Below, piece after piece: positions 23,983-31,572 of a stretch of 37,693 bases of DNA. The stretch comes from an uncultured Christensenella sp. Lineage in GTDB: Bacteria; Bacillota; Clostridia; Christensenellales; UBA1242. The translations under genes were made by a program, and so were the position numbers. Under the pieces are notes generated by a model that worked only from the letters and a program-made list of their open reading frames with translations, ran no database searches and had not been told where the DNA came from. Position 1 is the first letter of the stretch; every line of letters starts with the position of its first letter. The stretch lies in NCBI GenBank assembly GCA_905207515.1, contig CAJLLK010000005.1, positions 1 to 37,693 on the forward strand, given 5' to 3'.

Positions 23983-25290
23983 ATGGTCAAACCTATTGTT
24001 GCAATCGTTGGCAGAGCTAATGTCGGAAAATCAACTCTTTTCAACAAAATTTGTGGAAAAAGAATAAGCATTGTGGACGATGTCGCGGGCGTCACTCGTG
24101 ACAGGCTTTATGCTGACGCAAACTGGAGTGGAAAAGATTTTCTTGTTGTTGACACTGGCGGCGTGGAGCTGAAAAGCGACGACATTTTTCAAAAAGAAAT
24201 CATCGAACAGGCCCTTGCAGCAATTGAAAACGCCACCGTTATTTTGTTTTTGGTTGACGGAAAAACTGGCGTCACTCAAAGCGATGAAGAAGTGGCAAAA
24301 CTTTTGAGAAAACAAAAAGTTCCGGTTGTTTTGGTTGTGAACAAACTTGACAACTTTGACATTTCTGCCACATATGATTTTTACAGCCTTGGTCTTGGCG
24401 AACCAATGCCGATTTCTTGTGCGCAAAGCAAAGGTATTGGTGACGTTTTGGACAAGGTTATCTCTTATTTTCCTGAAAAAAACGATGTTGAAGAACTGGC
24501 AGGAATAAAAATCAGCCTTGTCGGCAGACCAAATGTCGGCAAAAGCTCACTCATCAACCGCTTGCTCGGCAAAAAACGTGTGGTTGTCAGCGATGTCGAA
24601 GGCACAACTCGCGACGCTGTGACAATTCCGTTTAGATGCAACAAAAAAGATTATTATCTCATCGACACGGCAGGACTGCGACGTCAGCGCTCGGTCGAAA
24701 AACAGTCGGTGGAAGGCTATTCAGTTTTGAGAAGCATGAACGCCATCGAAATGAGCGATGTTGTTTTGGTTGTGCTTGACGCTACAAAAGAGATTTCGGA
24801 ACAAGATGTCAGAATTGCTGGTTTTGTGCACGAAGCCAAAAAACCAAGTGTGATTTTGGTGAACAAGTGGGATGAAAAGAATTGTTCAAAAGAACAGTTC
24901 TCCAAAATTTTGCAAGACAAACTTGCGTTCATGTCATATTTTAAAGTGCTTTTTGTTTCGGCTTTGACAGGGACTGGGCTTTCAGAAATCATGAAGTCAG
25001 TCGACACGGTTTTTGAAAATACATCAAGAAGAATTTCCACCGGCATTTTGAACGACATCTTGCAAGACGCAATTTTGACATTTGAGCCGCCATCTAAAAA
25101 CGGCAAAAAAAGCAAAATTTTGTATGCTACACAAGCGGCAACAAATCCACCTAAATTTGTTTTCTTTTGCAGAGACCCACAACTTATAAACTTCTCATAT
25201 GAGCGCTATTTAGAAAACAAATTGAGAGAAAAAGTTGATTTTTCGGGAACTCCAATCGAGTTGACCTTTAAAGGAAAGGGGGAAGAATGA
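23983..25290 (+). CDS. der: GTPase Der (EngA), probably leaderless
   Basis: Der is a double GTPase needed for assembly of the 50S ribosomal subunit. The 435-residue protein has a first G domain with GRANVGKST (9-17) and DTGG, a second with GRPNVGKSS and DTAGLRR, then the KH-like C-terminal domain. It is standard in length. No Shine-Dalgarno site precedes ATG 23983. The frame overlaps plsY by 4 nt (ATGA), as is common in Bacillota. Confidence 0.97.
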   Translation: MVKPIVAIVGRANVGKSTLFNKICGKRISIVDDVAGVTRDRLYADANWSGKDFLVVDTGGVELKSDDIFQKEIIEQALAAIENATVILFLVDGKTGVTQSDEEVAKLLRKQKVPVVLVVNKLDNFDISATYDFYSLGLGEPMPISCAQSKGIGDVLDKVISYFPEKNDVEELAGIKISLVGRPNVGKSSLINRLLGKKRVVVSDVEGTTRDAVTIPFRCNKKDYYLIDTAGLRRQRSVEKQSVEGYSVLRSMNAIEMSDVVLVVLDATKEISEQDVRIAGFVHEAKKPSVILVNKWDEKNCSKEQFSKILQDKLAFMSYFKVLFVSALTGTGLSEIMKSVDTVFENTSRRISTGILNDILQDAILTFEPPSKNGKKSKILYATQAATNPPKFVFFCRDPQLINFSYERYLENKLREKVDFSGTPIELTFKGKGEE

Positions 25291-26081
25291 TTTATTTATA
25301 TCTGTTTTTGGTCTTTTTTGCGGGCTACATTTTGGGAAACATCAATTTCGCACGCATTTTCTCATGGGCTTTTGCAAAAAAAGACATCACAACTGTTGGA
25401 AGCAAAAACCCTGGCACCATGAACATGCTTCGAACCCGTGGCTTTGGCGAAGCATTTTTGACTTTGATTTTTGAAGCAATCAAAGCAGGGCTTCCAGCGC
25501 TTGTTTTCTATTTTGTCTTCAAAGAATATCTGACTGGCTATGAAAATGTGGCTTATTTCTTGACCGCTTTTGGTGCAATTGTCGGACATTGCTTCCCTAT
25601 TTTCTACAAATTTAAAGGCGGAAAAGGCGTCGCTTGTACTTTTGGAATGTTTGTCTTCCACCCACAATTTTGGTGGATTTCGCTGATTGTGTTTGTGATT
25701 TGTTTCTTCTTGTTTTTCTTTATTGATTATCCATTCATAATTTCTATGCTTTTCATTTTGACAATGACGATGTGTGCAACCGTGATGTATGCTCTTGAAT
25801 TTAATGCCTATCTCATAGCCGTGCTTGTGATTTTGTGGTTAAACTTCCTTTTGATTTTGTTTATGCATCGTGGAAACATCAAACGCCTTTTGACAGGAAA
25901 AGAAAACAAGGTTCATTTCAAGGACAAAATTTTTAAAAAACACAAGAAAGATAGCGTCGAAGAAAACAATTCTGCCGATGTGACAGAACCTGACGAAAGC
26001 AAAGCAGAACCAACTGAAAAACTCGCCGAAACAGCTGAAAAAACATCGGAGAAAACTGATGACAAGACAACAACTGATTGA
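25287..26081 (+). CDS. plsY: Glycerol-3-phosphate acyltransferase PlsY with charged C-terminal extension
   Basis: PlsY transfers an acyl group from acyl-phosphate to glycerol-3-phosphate, starting phospholipid synthesis. The 264-residue membrane protein has the three family motifs GSKNPGTMNMLR, KFKGGKGVACTFG and a divergent third loop, with about five to six membrane helices. From about residue 205 it carries a hydrophilic tail of some 60 residues rich in Lys, Glu, Asp and Thr, not found in typical PlsY of about 200 residues. The start overlaps der by 4 nt and the tail overlaps the next gene by 23 nt. Confidence 0.92.
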   Translation: MIYLYLFLVFFAGYILGNINFARIFSWAFAKKDITTVGSKNPGTMNMLRTRGFGEAFLTLIFEAIKAGLPALVFYFVFKEYLTGYENVAYFLTAFGAIVGHCFPIFYKFKGGKGVACTFGMFVFHPQFWWISLIVFVICFFLFFFIDYPFIISMLFILTMTMCATVMYALEFNAYLIAVLVILWLNFLLILFMHRGNIKRLLTGKENKVHFKDKIFKKHKKDSVEENNSADVTEPDESKAEPTEKLAETAEKTSEKTDDKTTTD

Positions 26082-26412
26082 TTATGTCGCTGAAGAATAT
26101 GGAGTTTTGCCAGATAATCCATTTAAAGGAGATTTCGTTTCAGCAATTTTTAGACATAAGTCCAACAAAAAATGGTTTGCAGCTTTGTTGCAAGTCAAAA
26201 GAGACAAAATTGTCAAAGGCTCCGACAAAGTTGTGGAAGTTTTGGACCTTAAATGCGACCCAATGCTCAGACCAGCCGTTTTGAAATTTAAAGGCGTTTA
26301 TACGGCATATCATATGAACAAAATTCACTGGATTTCAGTTTTGATTGAAGAAGCTGACGAAAAAGATATCAAAGACCTTTTGGACATAAGCTTTGAGTTG
26401 ACAAAAAAATAA
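26059..26412 (+). CDS. MmcQ/YjbR family protein
   Basis: This 117-residue protein fits the MmcQ/YjbR family, a cyanobacterial-type CyaY-like fold suggested to bind DNA; its cellular role is not established. Supporting segments are the N-terminal YVAEEYGVLPDNPF, then KKWFAALLQVKRDKI, and YHMNKIHWISVLIEEA followed by a final helix. GGAG lies 7 nt before ATG 26059, inside the end of plsY, so it is the third gene of the der operon. A terminator follows. Confidence 0.78.
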   Translation: MTRQQLIDYVAEEYGVLPDNPFKGDFVSAIFRHKSNKKWFAALLQVKRDKIVKGSDKVVEVLDLKCDPMLRPAVLKFKGVYTAYHMNKIHWISVLIEEADEKDIKDLLDISFELTKK

Positions 26413-26435
26413 GACCGCCCGCTTGGTCTTTTTTT
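26411..26435 (+). terminator. Terminator of der-plsY-yjbR operon
   Basis: AAGACC (26411-26416) pairs with GGTCTT (26425-26430), followed by a T run. The stem overlaps the stop codon. Confidence 0.75.
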
Positions 26436-26468
26436 ATGTCCACAATTTCCTATTATTATTTCACCAAC

Positions 26469-26502
26469 TTGTCATTTCGAGCTTGTCGAGAAATCTCAAC
26501 TT
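26469..26502. repeat. Short copy of the dispersed intergenic repeat
   Basis: TTGTCATTTCG and GTCGAGAAATCTCAA, almost adjacent here, match the two arms that are further apart in the element at 16775-16963. It looks like an internally deleted copy or the minimal unit of the family. Confidence 0.5.
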
Positions 26503-26535
26503 CAAAATTTAATGTTCTATCTGCGAATTTTTCTT

Positions 26536-26543
26536 CATAAATT
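26536..26543 (+). promoter_or_regulatory. Weak candidate sigma-E -10 box of spoIVA
   Basis: CATAAATT resembles the sigma-E -10 pattern CATACAnT and is identical to the -10 proposed for the PRC-barrel gene. The -35 region (TTCTATC) is a poor match. spoIVA is sigma-E controlled in known spore formers. Confidence 0.35.
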
Positions 26544-26564
26544 ATTCTAACTTGGAGGTTTTAA

Positions 26565-28043
26565 ATGGAAAAATATCAAATTTATGAAGATATCAAAACT
26601 CGCACCAATGGTGATATATATGTTGGCGTAGTTGGACCTGTCAGAGTTGGAAAATCGACCTTTATTTCCGAATTTATGAAAAAGTTGGTTATTCCAAACA
26701 TCGAAAACAACAACGTCAAACAGCGTGCCATTGACGAGTTGCCGCAAAGTGCTGATGGCAAAACAGTCATGACAACGCAGCCAAAGTTTGTTCCAAACGA
26801 AGCTGTCAAGATTTCTGTTGCCGACAAAATCAACTTGAAAGTCAGAATGATTGATTGTGTGGGTTATCTCATCAGCGGGGCGATGGGCACAACTGAAAAC
26901 AACAAGCCAAGGCTTGTCAAAACACCTTGGTCAGACGAAGAAATGCCTTTTGAAAAAGCTGCCGAATTTGGCACGAAAAAAGTTATTGAAGACCACTCGA
27001 CAATCGGCATTGTTTTGACAACAGATGGTTCGGTGACCGACATCGACAGAGCAAACTATATTTCTGCGGAAGAGCGAGTTGTGGCAGAAATGAAAGAATG
27101 CGGAAAGCCTTTTGTCATCGTTTTGAACTGCAAAAATCCAAACAGCAACGATAGCAAAAAACTTGCACAAAACTTGAGTGAAAAATATCAAGCCCAAGTT
27201 GTGGCTATGAATGTTGCTGACATGAAAGAAGCAGATGTTGACAAGATTTTTGAAAAGGTGTTGATGGAATTTCCTATCAGAAGCGTCAAGGTCAACATGC
27301 CAAAATGGCTTCAGGCGCTTTCATTTTCAAACCCAATCATCACAGAAATTGTGCAAGAAATCAAAAAATTTGGAAGCGGCATTCGAAAAGTTGGAGATGC
27401 AAAGAAAGACACGGTTGTTTTCACAGAAAGTGAAAGTTTTGACCCGATCACATTTTCCAACATCGAAATGGGCGACGGTGTGATCAAATTCAATGTCATT
27501 CCAAAAGAAAACCTTTTCTATAAAGTGCTTTCCGACGAGTGTGGTTTTGCCATCAATGACGATTATGAACTTGTTTCTTATATCAAAAACTTGGCTATTG
27601 CAAAAATTGAATATGACAAACTCAAAAATGCGCTTGAAGAAGTGGAAGAGACCGGCTATGGAATTGTTGTTCCGAGCAAGGACGAATATGTTTTGCAGCA
27701 GCCGGAAGTTGTCAAACAAGGAAACAAGTTTGGGGTAAAAATCAAGGCAACAGCACCAAGCTTGCATATCATCAAGGTCGATGTTGAAACAGAAGTCACA
27801 CCACTTGTGGGAAGCGAAACTCAAAGTCAAGATTTGGTCGACTATCTTTCACAACGCTTTGAAAGCGATCCTGAAGGCATTTGGGAAACAAATCTTTTGG
27901 GCAAGAGTTTATATTCGCTGATTGACGACAACATCAGTTCTAAAATTGTCATGATGCCAGCCGACGCTCAAAGAAAGATGAAAAAGACTCTTGGAAGAAT
28001 TATCAACGAAGGAAAGGGTGGAGTTCTTTGCATTTTGCTCTAA
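26565..28043 (+). CDS. spoIVA: Stage IV sporulation protein A (coat morphogenetic ATPase)
   Basis: SpoIVA polymerises on the outer forespore membrane using ATP and forms the basement layer of the spore coat. The 492-residue protein matches the family along its length. It has Walker A GPVRVGKST (24-32), the region PQSADGKTVMTTQPKFVPNEA, the DCVGYLISGAMG segment, and the C-terminal tail ending in GKGGVLCILL, which anchors the protein through SpoVM. GGAGG lies 5 nt before ATG 26565. It is flanked by its own terminator. Confidence 0.97.
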   Translation: MEKYQIYEDIKTRTNGDIYVGVVGPVRVGKSTFISEFMKKLVIPNIENNNVKQRAIDELPQSADGKTVMTTQPKFVPNEAVKISVADKINLKVRMIDCVGYLISGAMGTTENNKPRLVKTPWSDEEMPFEKAAEFGTKKVIEDHSTIGIVLTTDGSVTDIDRANYISAEERVVAEMKECGKPFVIVLNCKNPNSNDSKKLAQNLSEKYQAQVVAMNVADMKEADVDKIFEKVLMEFPIRSVKVNMPKWLQALSFSNPIITEIVQEIKKFGSGIRKVGDAKKDTVVFTESESFDPITFSNIEMGDGVIKFNVIPKENLFYKVLSDECGFAINDDYELVSYIKNLAIAKIEYDKLKNALEEVEETGYGIVVPSKDEYVLQQPEVVKQGNKFGVKIKATAPSLHIIKVDVETEVTPLVGSETQSQDLVDYLSQRFESDPEGIWETNLLGKSLYSLIDDNISSKIVMMPADAQRKMKKTLGRIINEGKGGVLCILL

Positions 28044-28057
28044 AAATTTTGAAAATT

Positions 28058-28085
28058 GCCAAGTTTAGTTGACTTGGCTTTTTTT
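28058..28085 (+). terminator. Terminator of spoIVA
   Basis: GCCAAGT (28058-28064) pairs with ACTTGGC (28072-28078), then a run of seven T. The -35 box of the next promoter (TTGACT, 28069-28074) overlaps its loop and 3' arm. Confidence 0.85.
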
Positions 28086-28098
28086 AATTTGTTAAAAT
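28069..28098 (+). promoter_or_regulatory. Promoter of the four-helix membrane protein gene
   Basis: TTGACT (28069-28074) and TAAAAT (28093-28098) are 18 bp apart. Confidence 0.5.
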
Positions 28099-28117
28099 AA
28101 GGTCAAAGGAGGAAAAA

Positions 28118-28633
28118 ATGGCTATTAAAACAAAGAAAAGTTCTTTTAAACTTATCATGGACTTGGTGACAATTTTGCTCGGTGGTTTGCTTTTGGGCTT
28201 TGTTGCACTTCCACATGTCAGCTATGAAGCATCTTCGGGGATTATCGGTGGCGGAGTGAGCACTTCATCTTCTGGCTATGATCTCATCAACTTTGAAGAA
28301 GGAGCAAACACAGGTGTTGCAGTTGTGCTTTTGCTTATCGTGATTTTTGCCAGTCTTTTGGTGCTTTTTGGGCTTTTAAAACTTTTGACAGACAGCGGAA
28401 CGGTAAAAAGTTCAATCGCTTCAAAGGTTATGAATTTTGGCCTTGTGATTTGTGCTTTGGCTTTGGCAGCTTTTGTTATTGCAAACATCTTCACAGTTTC
28501 AAATGCATGCTCGGCTGTCGATGGTGGAAGCTTCTTTCAAGCTGGCAGTTATGCTGTTTGGGCGACACTTATTGTCAATGCCATTCTTGGTGTTGGTTCA
28601 CTTGTCACAAGTTTGTTTGCTTGGAAAAAATAA
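28118..28633 (+). CDS. Membrane protein of unknown function, four predicted helices
   Basis: I do not recognise this 171-residue protein. It has a basic N-terminus and hydrophobic segments at about 13-32, 65-88, 103-124 and 145-168. An extracytoplasmic loop (about 33-63) is rich in Gly and Ser. The layout resembles small four-helix membrane proteins of unknown role. AAGGAGG lies just before ATG 28118. It has its own promoter and terminator and is thus probably a single-gene unit. Confidence 0.7.
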   Translation: MAIKTKKSSFKLIMDLVTILLGGLLLGFVALPHVSYEASSGIIGGGVSTSSSGYDLINFEEGANTGVAVVLLLIVIFASLLVLFGLLKLLTDSGTVKSSIASKVMNFGLVICALALAAFVIANIFTVSNACSAVDGGSFFQAGSYAVWATLIVNAILGVGSLVTSLFAWKK

Positions 28634-28634
28634 G

Positions 28635-28663
28635 AAAAACATCTCGCTTTGAGATGTTTTTTG
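28635..28663 (+). terminator. Terminator after the four-helix membrane protein gene
   Basis: AAAAACATCTC (28635-28645) pairs with GAGATGTTTTT (28651-28661) around a 5-nt loop, with further T. Confidence 0.85.
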
Positions 28664-28710
28664 TTGCAATCAAACATGTTTTTATGCTAGACTTTTTTGA
28701 AAGGTGATTT

Positions 28711-29322
28711 ATGAGAAAAAGTGTGCTTTGGACAACAATTGGTTTTGGAATTTTGGGCATAATTTCTTTCGTTGTCTATTTGGCGTTGGATTTGTCTGGC
28801 ATATACGACGCAAGAATGGTGGGATATTTGTGTTGGTTTGGTTACATTGTGCTGGTTTGGCTGCCAATTCTTTGTGAGTGGCTATTGAAAGTCAAATTCA
28901 ATTTTGTTATCATCGTTTCGTTTGAAATTTTTTTGGTGGCAACTCTTCTTGTTGGCACTCAGTGGAGTGTTTATGGCCTTTTCAAGCCGCTTGACAAAAT
29001 CGTTCACTTTGCCAGCGGAATTTTGATTGCTTTCATTGCTTACGAGCTTTTTTCGCTGTCAAAAATCAACAAAGTCAACATGTTTTGGTTGTTTTTCATT
29101 GTTTTTTCGGTTTCCATGATGTGCGGTGGCATTTGGGAAATTTGGGAGTTTACTTTCGACGGGCTTTTGGGAAACGACTCTCAAAACGCGGGAGACCTTG
29201 TCGGCAGAGCGGCACTTTTTGACACGATGTGGGATTTGATTTGTGATTTCTTTGGTTCGATTTTGGGCGGAATTTTTGTTCTTCTCATGGAAAAGAAAAA
29301 ACAAAAAGCTGAAAAAGAATGA
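28711..29322 (+). CDS. Polytopic membrane protein, possibly DUF2238/YjdF-like
   Basis: This 203-residue protein has five to six membrane helices. Conserved-looking polar residues sit near membrane ends: DKIVHFASG (about 94-102), GGIWEIWEF (about 138-146) and DTMWDLICDFFGS (about 171-183). The D-H, WE-WE and D-D pattern recalls the DUF2238/YjdF family, but I am not certain. The cellular role is unknown. A GAAAGGTGA ribosome site precedes ATG 28711. The C-terminus is lysine-rich and cytoplasmic. Confidence 0.65.
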   Translation: MRKSVLWTTIGFGILGIISFVVYLALDLSGIYDARMVGYLCWFGYIVLVWLPILCEWLLKVKFNFVIIVSFEIFLVATLLVGTQWSVYGLFKPLDKIVHFASGILIAFIAYELFSLSKINKVNMFWLFFIVFSVSMMCGGIWEIWEFTFDGLLGNDSQNAGDLVGRAALFDTMWDLICDFFGSILGGIFVLLMEKKKQKAEKE

Positions 29323-29329
29323 TTTTTGT

Positions 29330-29358
29330 TTGGAAGTCTCAAATTTTTTTGGTATAAA
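29330..29358 (+). promoter_or_regulatory. Promoter of the peroxiredoxin gene
   Basis: TTGGAA (29330-29335) and TATAAA (29353-29358) are 17 bp apart. Confidence 0.5.
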
Positions 29359-29378
29359 TAATTTAAAGGAGAAAAATT

Positions 29379-30053
29379 ATGGAAGAAAATTACAGAATGC
29401 CATTGATTGGCGACGAAGCACCAAGTTTTACGGCTGTGACAACGCAAGGGACAATAAACTTTCCAGCAGACTACAAAGGAAAGTGGGTGATTTTGTTCTC
29501 TCATCCAGCCGATTTCACACCGGTTTGCACAACAGAGTTCATGACTTTCGGCTCGATGATGGAAGAATTTAAGGCTTTAAACACTGAGCTTGTTGGGCTT
29601 TCTGTCGACTCGCTTTATTCTCACATTGCTTGGCTCAGGAAAATTCAAGAACTTGAATGGAACGGCAAAAAACACATCGAAGTTAAGTTTCCTTTGATAG
29701 AAGATATCAGAATGGAAGTGGCAAACAAATATGGCATGATTCAGCCAGGTCAATCAAACACACAGGCGGTCAGAGCGGTTTTTGTCATCGACCCAAAGGG
29801 AATAATCAGAACGATTTTGTATTATCCACTTTCAACGGGCAGAAATTTTGACGAAATCAAAAGAATTATCATTGCACTCCAAAAAGCCGACAAAGACAAC
29901 GTTGCAACTCCTGCCGATTGGCGTCCAGGTCAAGATGTGATTGTTCCAACTGCTGGCTCTTGCGGAACGGCAAAAGAGAGAATGGACAATCAAACCGAAG
30001 ACCAATATTGTTTGGATTGGTTTATGTGTTTCAGAAGAGAAAAGAAAAAATAA
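29379..30053 (+). CDS. Peroxiredoxin (Prx6-like, archaeal thiol peroxidase type)
   Basis: The enzyme reduces hydrogen peroxide and organic hydroperoxides through a peroxidatic cysteine. The 224-residue protein has the active site HPADFTPVCTTEF with Cys50, and the long C-terminal domain of the Prx6 group. Extra cysteines at 195, 211 and 217 lie in that domain; the CLDWFMC spacing (211/217) resembles the resolving cysteines of the Aeropyrum pernix enzyme (50, 207, 213). It is therefore probably a 2-Cys mechanism reduced by thioredoxin or a similar protein. AAAGGAG precedes ATG 29379. It stands alone between its promoter and a terminator. Confidence 0.93.
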   Translation: MEENYRMPLIGDEAPSFTAVTTQGTINFPADYKGKWVILFSHPADFTPVCTTEFMTFGSMMEEFKALNTELVGLSVDSLYSHIAWLRKIQELEWNGKKHIEVKFPLIEDIRMEVANKYGMIQPGQSNTQAVRAVFVIDPKGIIRTILYYPLSTGRNFDEIKRIIIALQKADKDNVATPADWRPGQDVIVPTAGSCGTAKERMDNQTEDQYCLDWFMCFRREKKK

Positions 30054-30078
30054 AAGACAGTTTTTGCTGTCTTTTTTT
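30052..30078. terminator. Terminator between the peroxiredoxin gene and the GT8 gene
   Basis: AAAAGACAG (30052-30060) pairs with CTGTCTTTT (30067-30075) around TTTTTG. The stop codon of the convergent GT8 gene falls at the end of the T run. Confidence 0.85.
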
Positions 30079-30904
30079 AAAAACATTCAGGGCATTCTTT
30101 TTTGAAAACATCCACTCTTTCATACAAATCGTCAAAGCAAAAGATTTTCAAGCTTTTGTGAACTTTTTCTCTGTTCCACTGCTTTATGTTGTAAATATGA
30201 AATCCAAATGGCAGAAAGAAAACAATTCCTTTGCAAAAGTGCTTGACAACGGTGTCAGATTTTATCTTTCGCTGTTCGTTAAATTTGAAAGGTAAAAATT
30301 TCTTTTTGCCATATTTGTTGAGCGCGGTTTGGTCAGGCATAATCATCTTTGTTTTGTTGACTTTTGCGCGACATTTTTCAAAAAGTTTGTCTTCTTTTAT
30401 TCTTTTCAAGTTCATTTTCATGACGCCAGAGTTGCAATAATTTCGATGTATCCAAAATCTGCCCATATAATCTTTTGTTGCGGCAAAATCATATTCACTT
30501 ATGTCAACATCGGCAAGTTGTTTGATGTCAGAAACACACATTGTGTCAATGTCCATATAAATCATTTCGTCTGGCATGTTTGGAACCAAATCTAGCAAAA
30601 GGCGCAGTGTGGCATATGGCGTGTAGCCATTTTTGTGGTTTTTTCCATGACTCAGCTCTCTCTTATATTCTTTTGTGACATCCACTTTGATTGCCTTGCT
30701 TTTCGGATTTTTTTCTTTCAAAATTTTGTCAAGAATTGCAATTTGTTCATCTGAAAATGGCTGAAAGTTTGGATTTTCATCTCTCAAATCCATTGTCAAA
30801 ACATAGACATTCAGCTCTTCATCTGTGGTTTTTGCCAATGACATAACCGCCAAAAGCAGACCTTCAAAAATTCTTTTGTTTCCACTGTAACTAACTGAAA
30901 TCAT
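30077..30904 (-). CDS. Glycosyltransferase family 8 protein
   Basis: The protein probably transfers a sugar from a UDP-donor to an unknown acceptor, such as a wall or surface glycan. The 275-residue product has the GT-A start ISVSYSGNK, the segment YTPYATLRLLLDLVP, the metal-binding DxD motif as YMDIDTMCV (Asp118, Asp120), then NSGVMKMNL and MPDQTALN, all GT8 hallmarks. A final HFCKGI/HIYN segment replaces the usual HxxGxxKPW-like end. AAAGGGGAAAG precedes ATG 30904. It begins 12 nt after the XRE regulator gene, with which it is probably co-transcribed. Confidence 0.85.
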   Translation of the reverse strand: MISVSYSGNKRIFEGLLLAVMSLAKTTDEELNVYVLTMDLRDENPNFQPFSDEQIAILDKILKEKNPKSKAIKVDVTKEYKRELSHGKNHKNGYTPYATLRLLLDLVPNMPDEMIYMDIDTMCVSDIKQLADVDISEYDFAATKDYMGRFWIHRNYCNSGVMKMNLKRIKEDKLFEKCRAKVNKTKMIMPDQTALNKYGKKKFLPFKFNEQRKIKSDTVVKHFCKGIVFFLPFGFHIYNIKQWNREKVHKSLKIFCFDDLYERVDVFKKECPECF

Positions 30905-30916
30905 ATTCTTTCCCCT

Positions 30917-31144
30917 TTAATTTAGACCCAAAATCTCATCAGCAGAAATGTCAAGCACATCACACAAAAGTGCAAATGTTTCAATGCTTGGCAATTTCTT
31001 TTTGTGAATGTAATCAGAAAGTGTTGCATTTGAAATGTTTGCTCGCTTTGCAATTTCTGTCTGCGTCATGCCACTCAGTTTAATAGCTTCCACAAGCCGC
31101 TTTCTGATGCTTTCTTGAAGATTTTCGTCAATAATTTTCAACAT
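30917..31144 (-). CDS. XRE-family transcriptional regulator, probably leaderless
   Basis: This 75-residue protein is a single Cro/C1-type HTH domain: RLVEAIKLSGMTQTEIAKRANISNATLSDYIHKKKLPSIETFALLC (about 16-61) followed by LDISADEILGLN. It probably binds DNA as a dimer. No Shine-Dalgarno site precedes ATG 31144, and TAAAAT on the minus strand (31156-31151) ends 6 nt upstream. Three AGCT repeats lie further upstream and may be its own operator. It precedes the GT8 gene in the same unit and may control it. Confidence 0.85.
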   Translation of the reverse strand: MLKIIDENLQESIRKRLVEAIKLSGMTQTEIAKRANISNATLSDYIHKKKLPSIETFALLCDVLDISADEILGLN

Positions 31145-31177
31145 AGCGATATTTTAACCTATGGCTAAATTATTATC

Positions 31178-31197
31178 AGCTATTTAAGCTCATAGCT
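31178..31197. promoter_or_regulatory. AGCT repeat cluster upstream of the XRE gene, candidate operator
   Basis: AGCT occurs at 31178, 31187 and 31194, and AAGCTCATAGCTT (31186-31198) is a perfect inverted repeat. It lies about 35-50 bp upstream of the XRE start, where an autoregulatory site would be expected. Confidence 0.4.
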
Positions 31198-31380
31198 TAT
31201 TATATTCCCATCAATTTTGCTAAAAATTTACAAAGAAAAAGAAATATGTTTTCTTTTGCAGAAAACTTTATGCTTTGACGCTTTTTAGATCTTAAATAAT
31301 TTGTTAAAATAAAAAACAAACTTTTGCGGCTGTTTAAAAAGTTAAATTAAATTTCGGTTGTTTGAAAAAACTAATCAAAA

Positions 31381-31455
31381 TGGTGTTCCCGGCGGGAATC
31401 GAACCCACATCTGTCGCTTAGGAGGCAACTGTTCTGTCCGTTGAACTACGAGAAC
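31381..31455 (-). tRNA. tRNA-Arg (anticodon CCT)
   Basis: On the minus strand the 75-nt gene folds into a full cloverleaf. The acceptor GTTCTCG pairs with CGGGAAC, followed by discriminator A and an encoded CCA. The D stem is GTTC/GAAC. The anticodon stem GTTGC/GCGAC has the loop CTCCTAA with anticodon CCT. The T arm is GTGGG-TTCGATT-CCCGC. It reads AGG codons. Confidence 0.95.
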
Positions 31456-31470
31456 ATTTTGTCTTTGCTT

Positions 31471-31499
31471 ATTTTAGCACTTTCAGTTTTTAAATGCAA
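31471..31499 (-). promoter_or_regulatory. Promoter of tRNA-Arg
   Basis: On the minus strand, TTGCAT (31499-31494) and TAAAAT (31476-31471) are 17 bp apart, about 15 bp before the tRNA 5' end. Confidence 0.55.
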
Positions 31500-31526
31500 G
31501 AAATTTGTTGTTTTGAATGCTTTTGT

Positions 31527-31555
31527 TTGGTTTAAAATGTTATGTTTGTTATAAT
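31527..31555 (+). promoter_or_regulatory. Promoter of the YwaF-like gene
   Basis: TTGGTT (31527-31532) and TATAAT (31550-31555) are 17 bp apart. Confidence 0.6.
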
Positions 31556-31572
31556 GTTTGCAAAGGAAAGTT

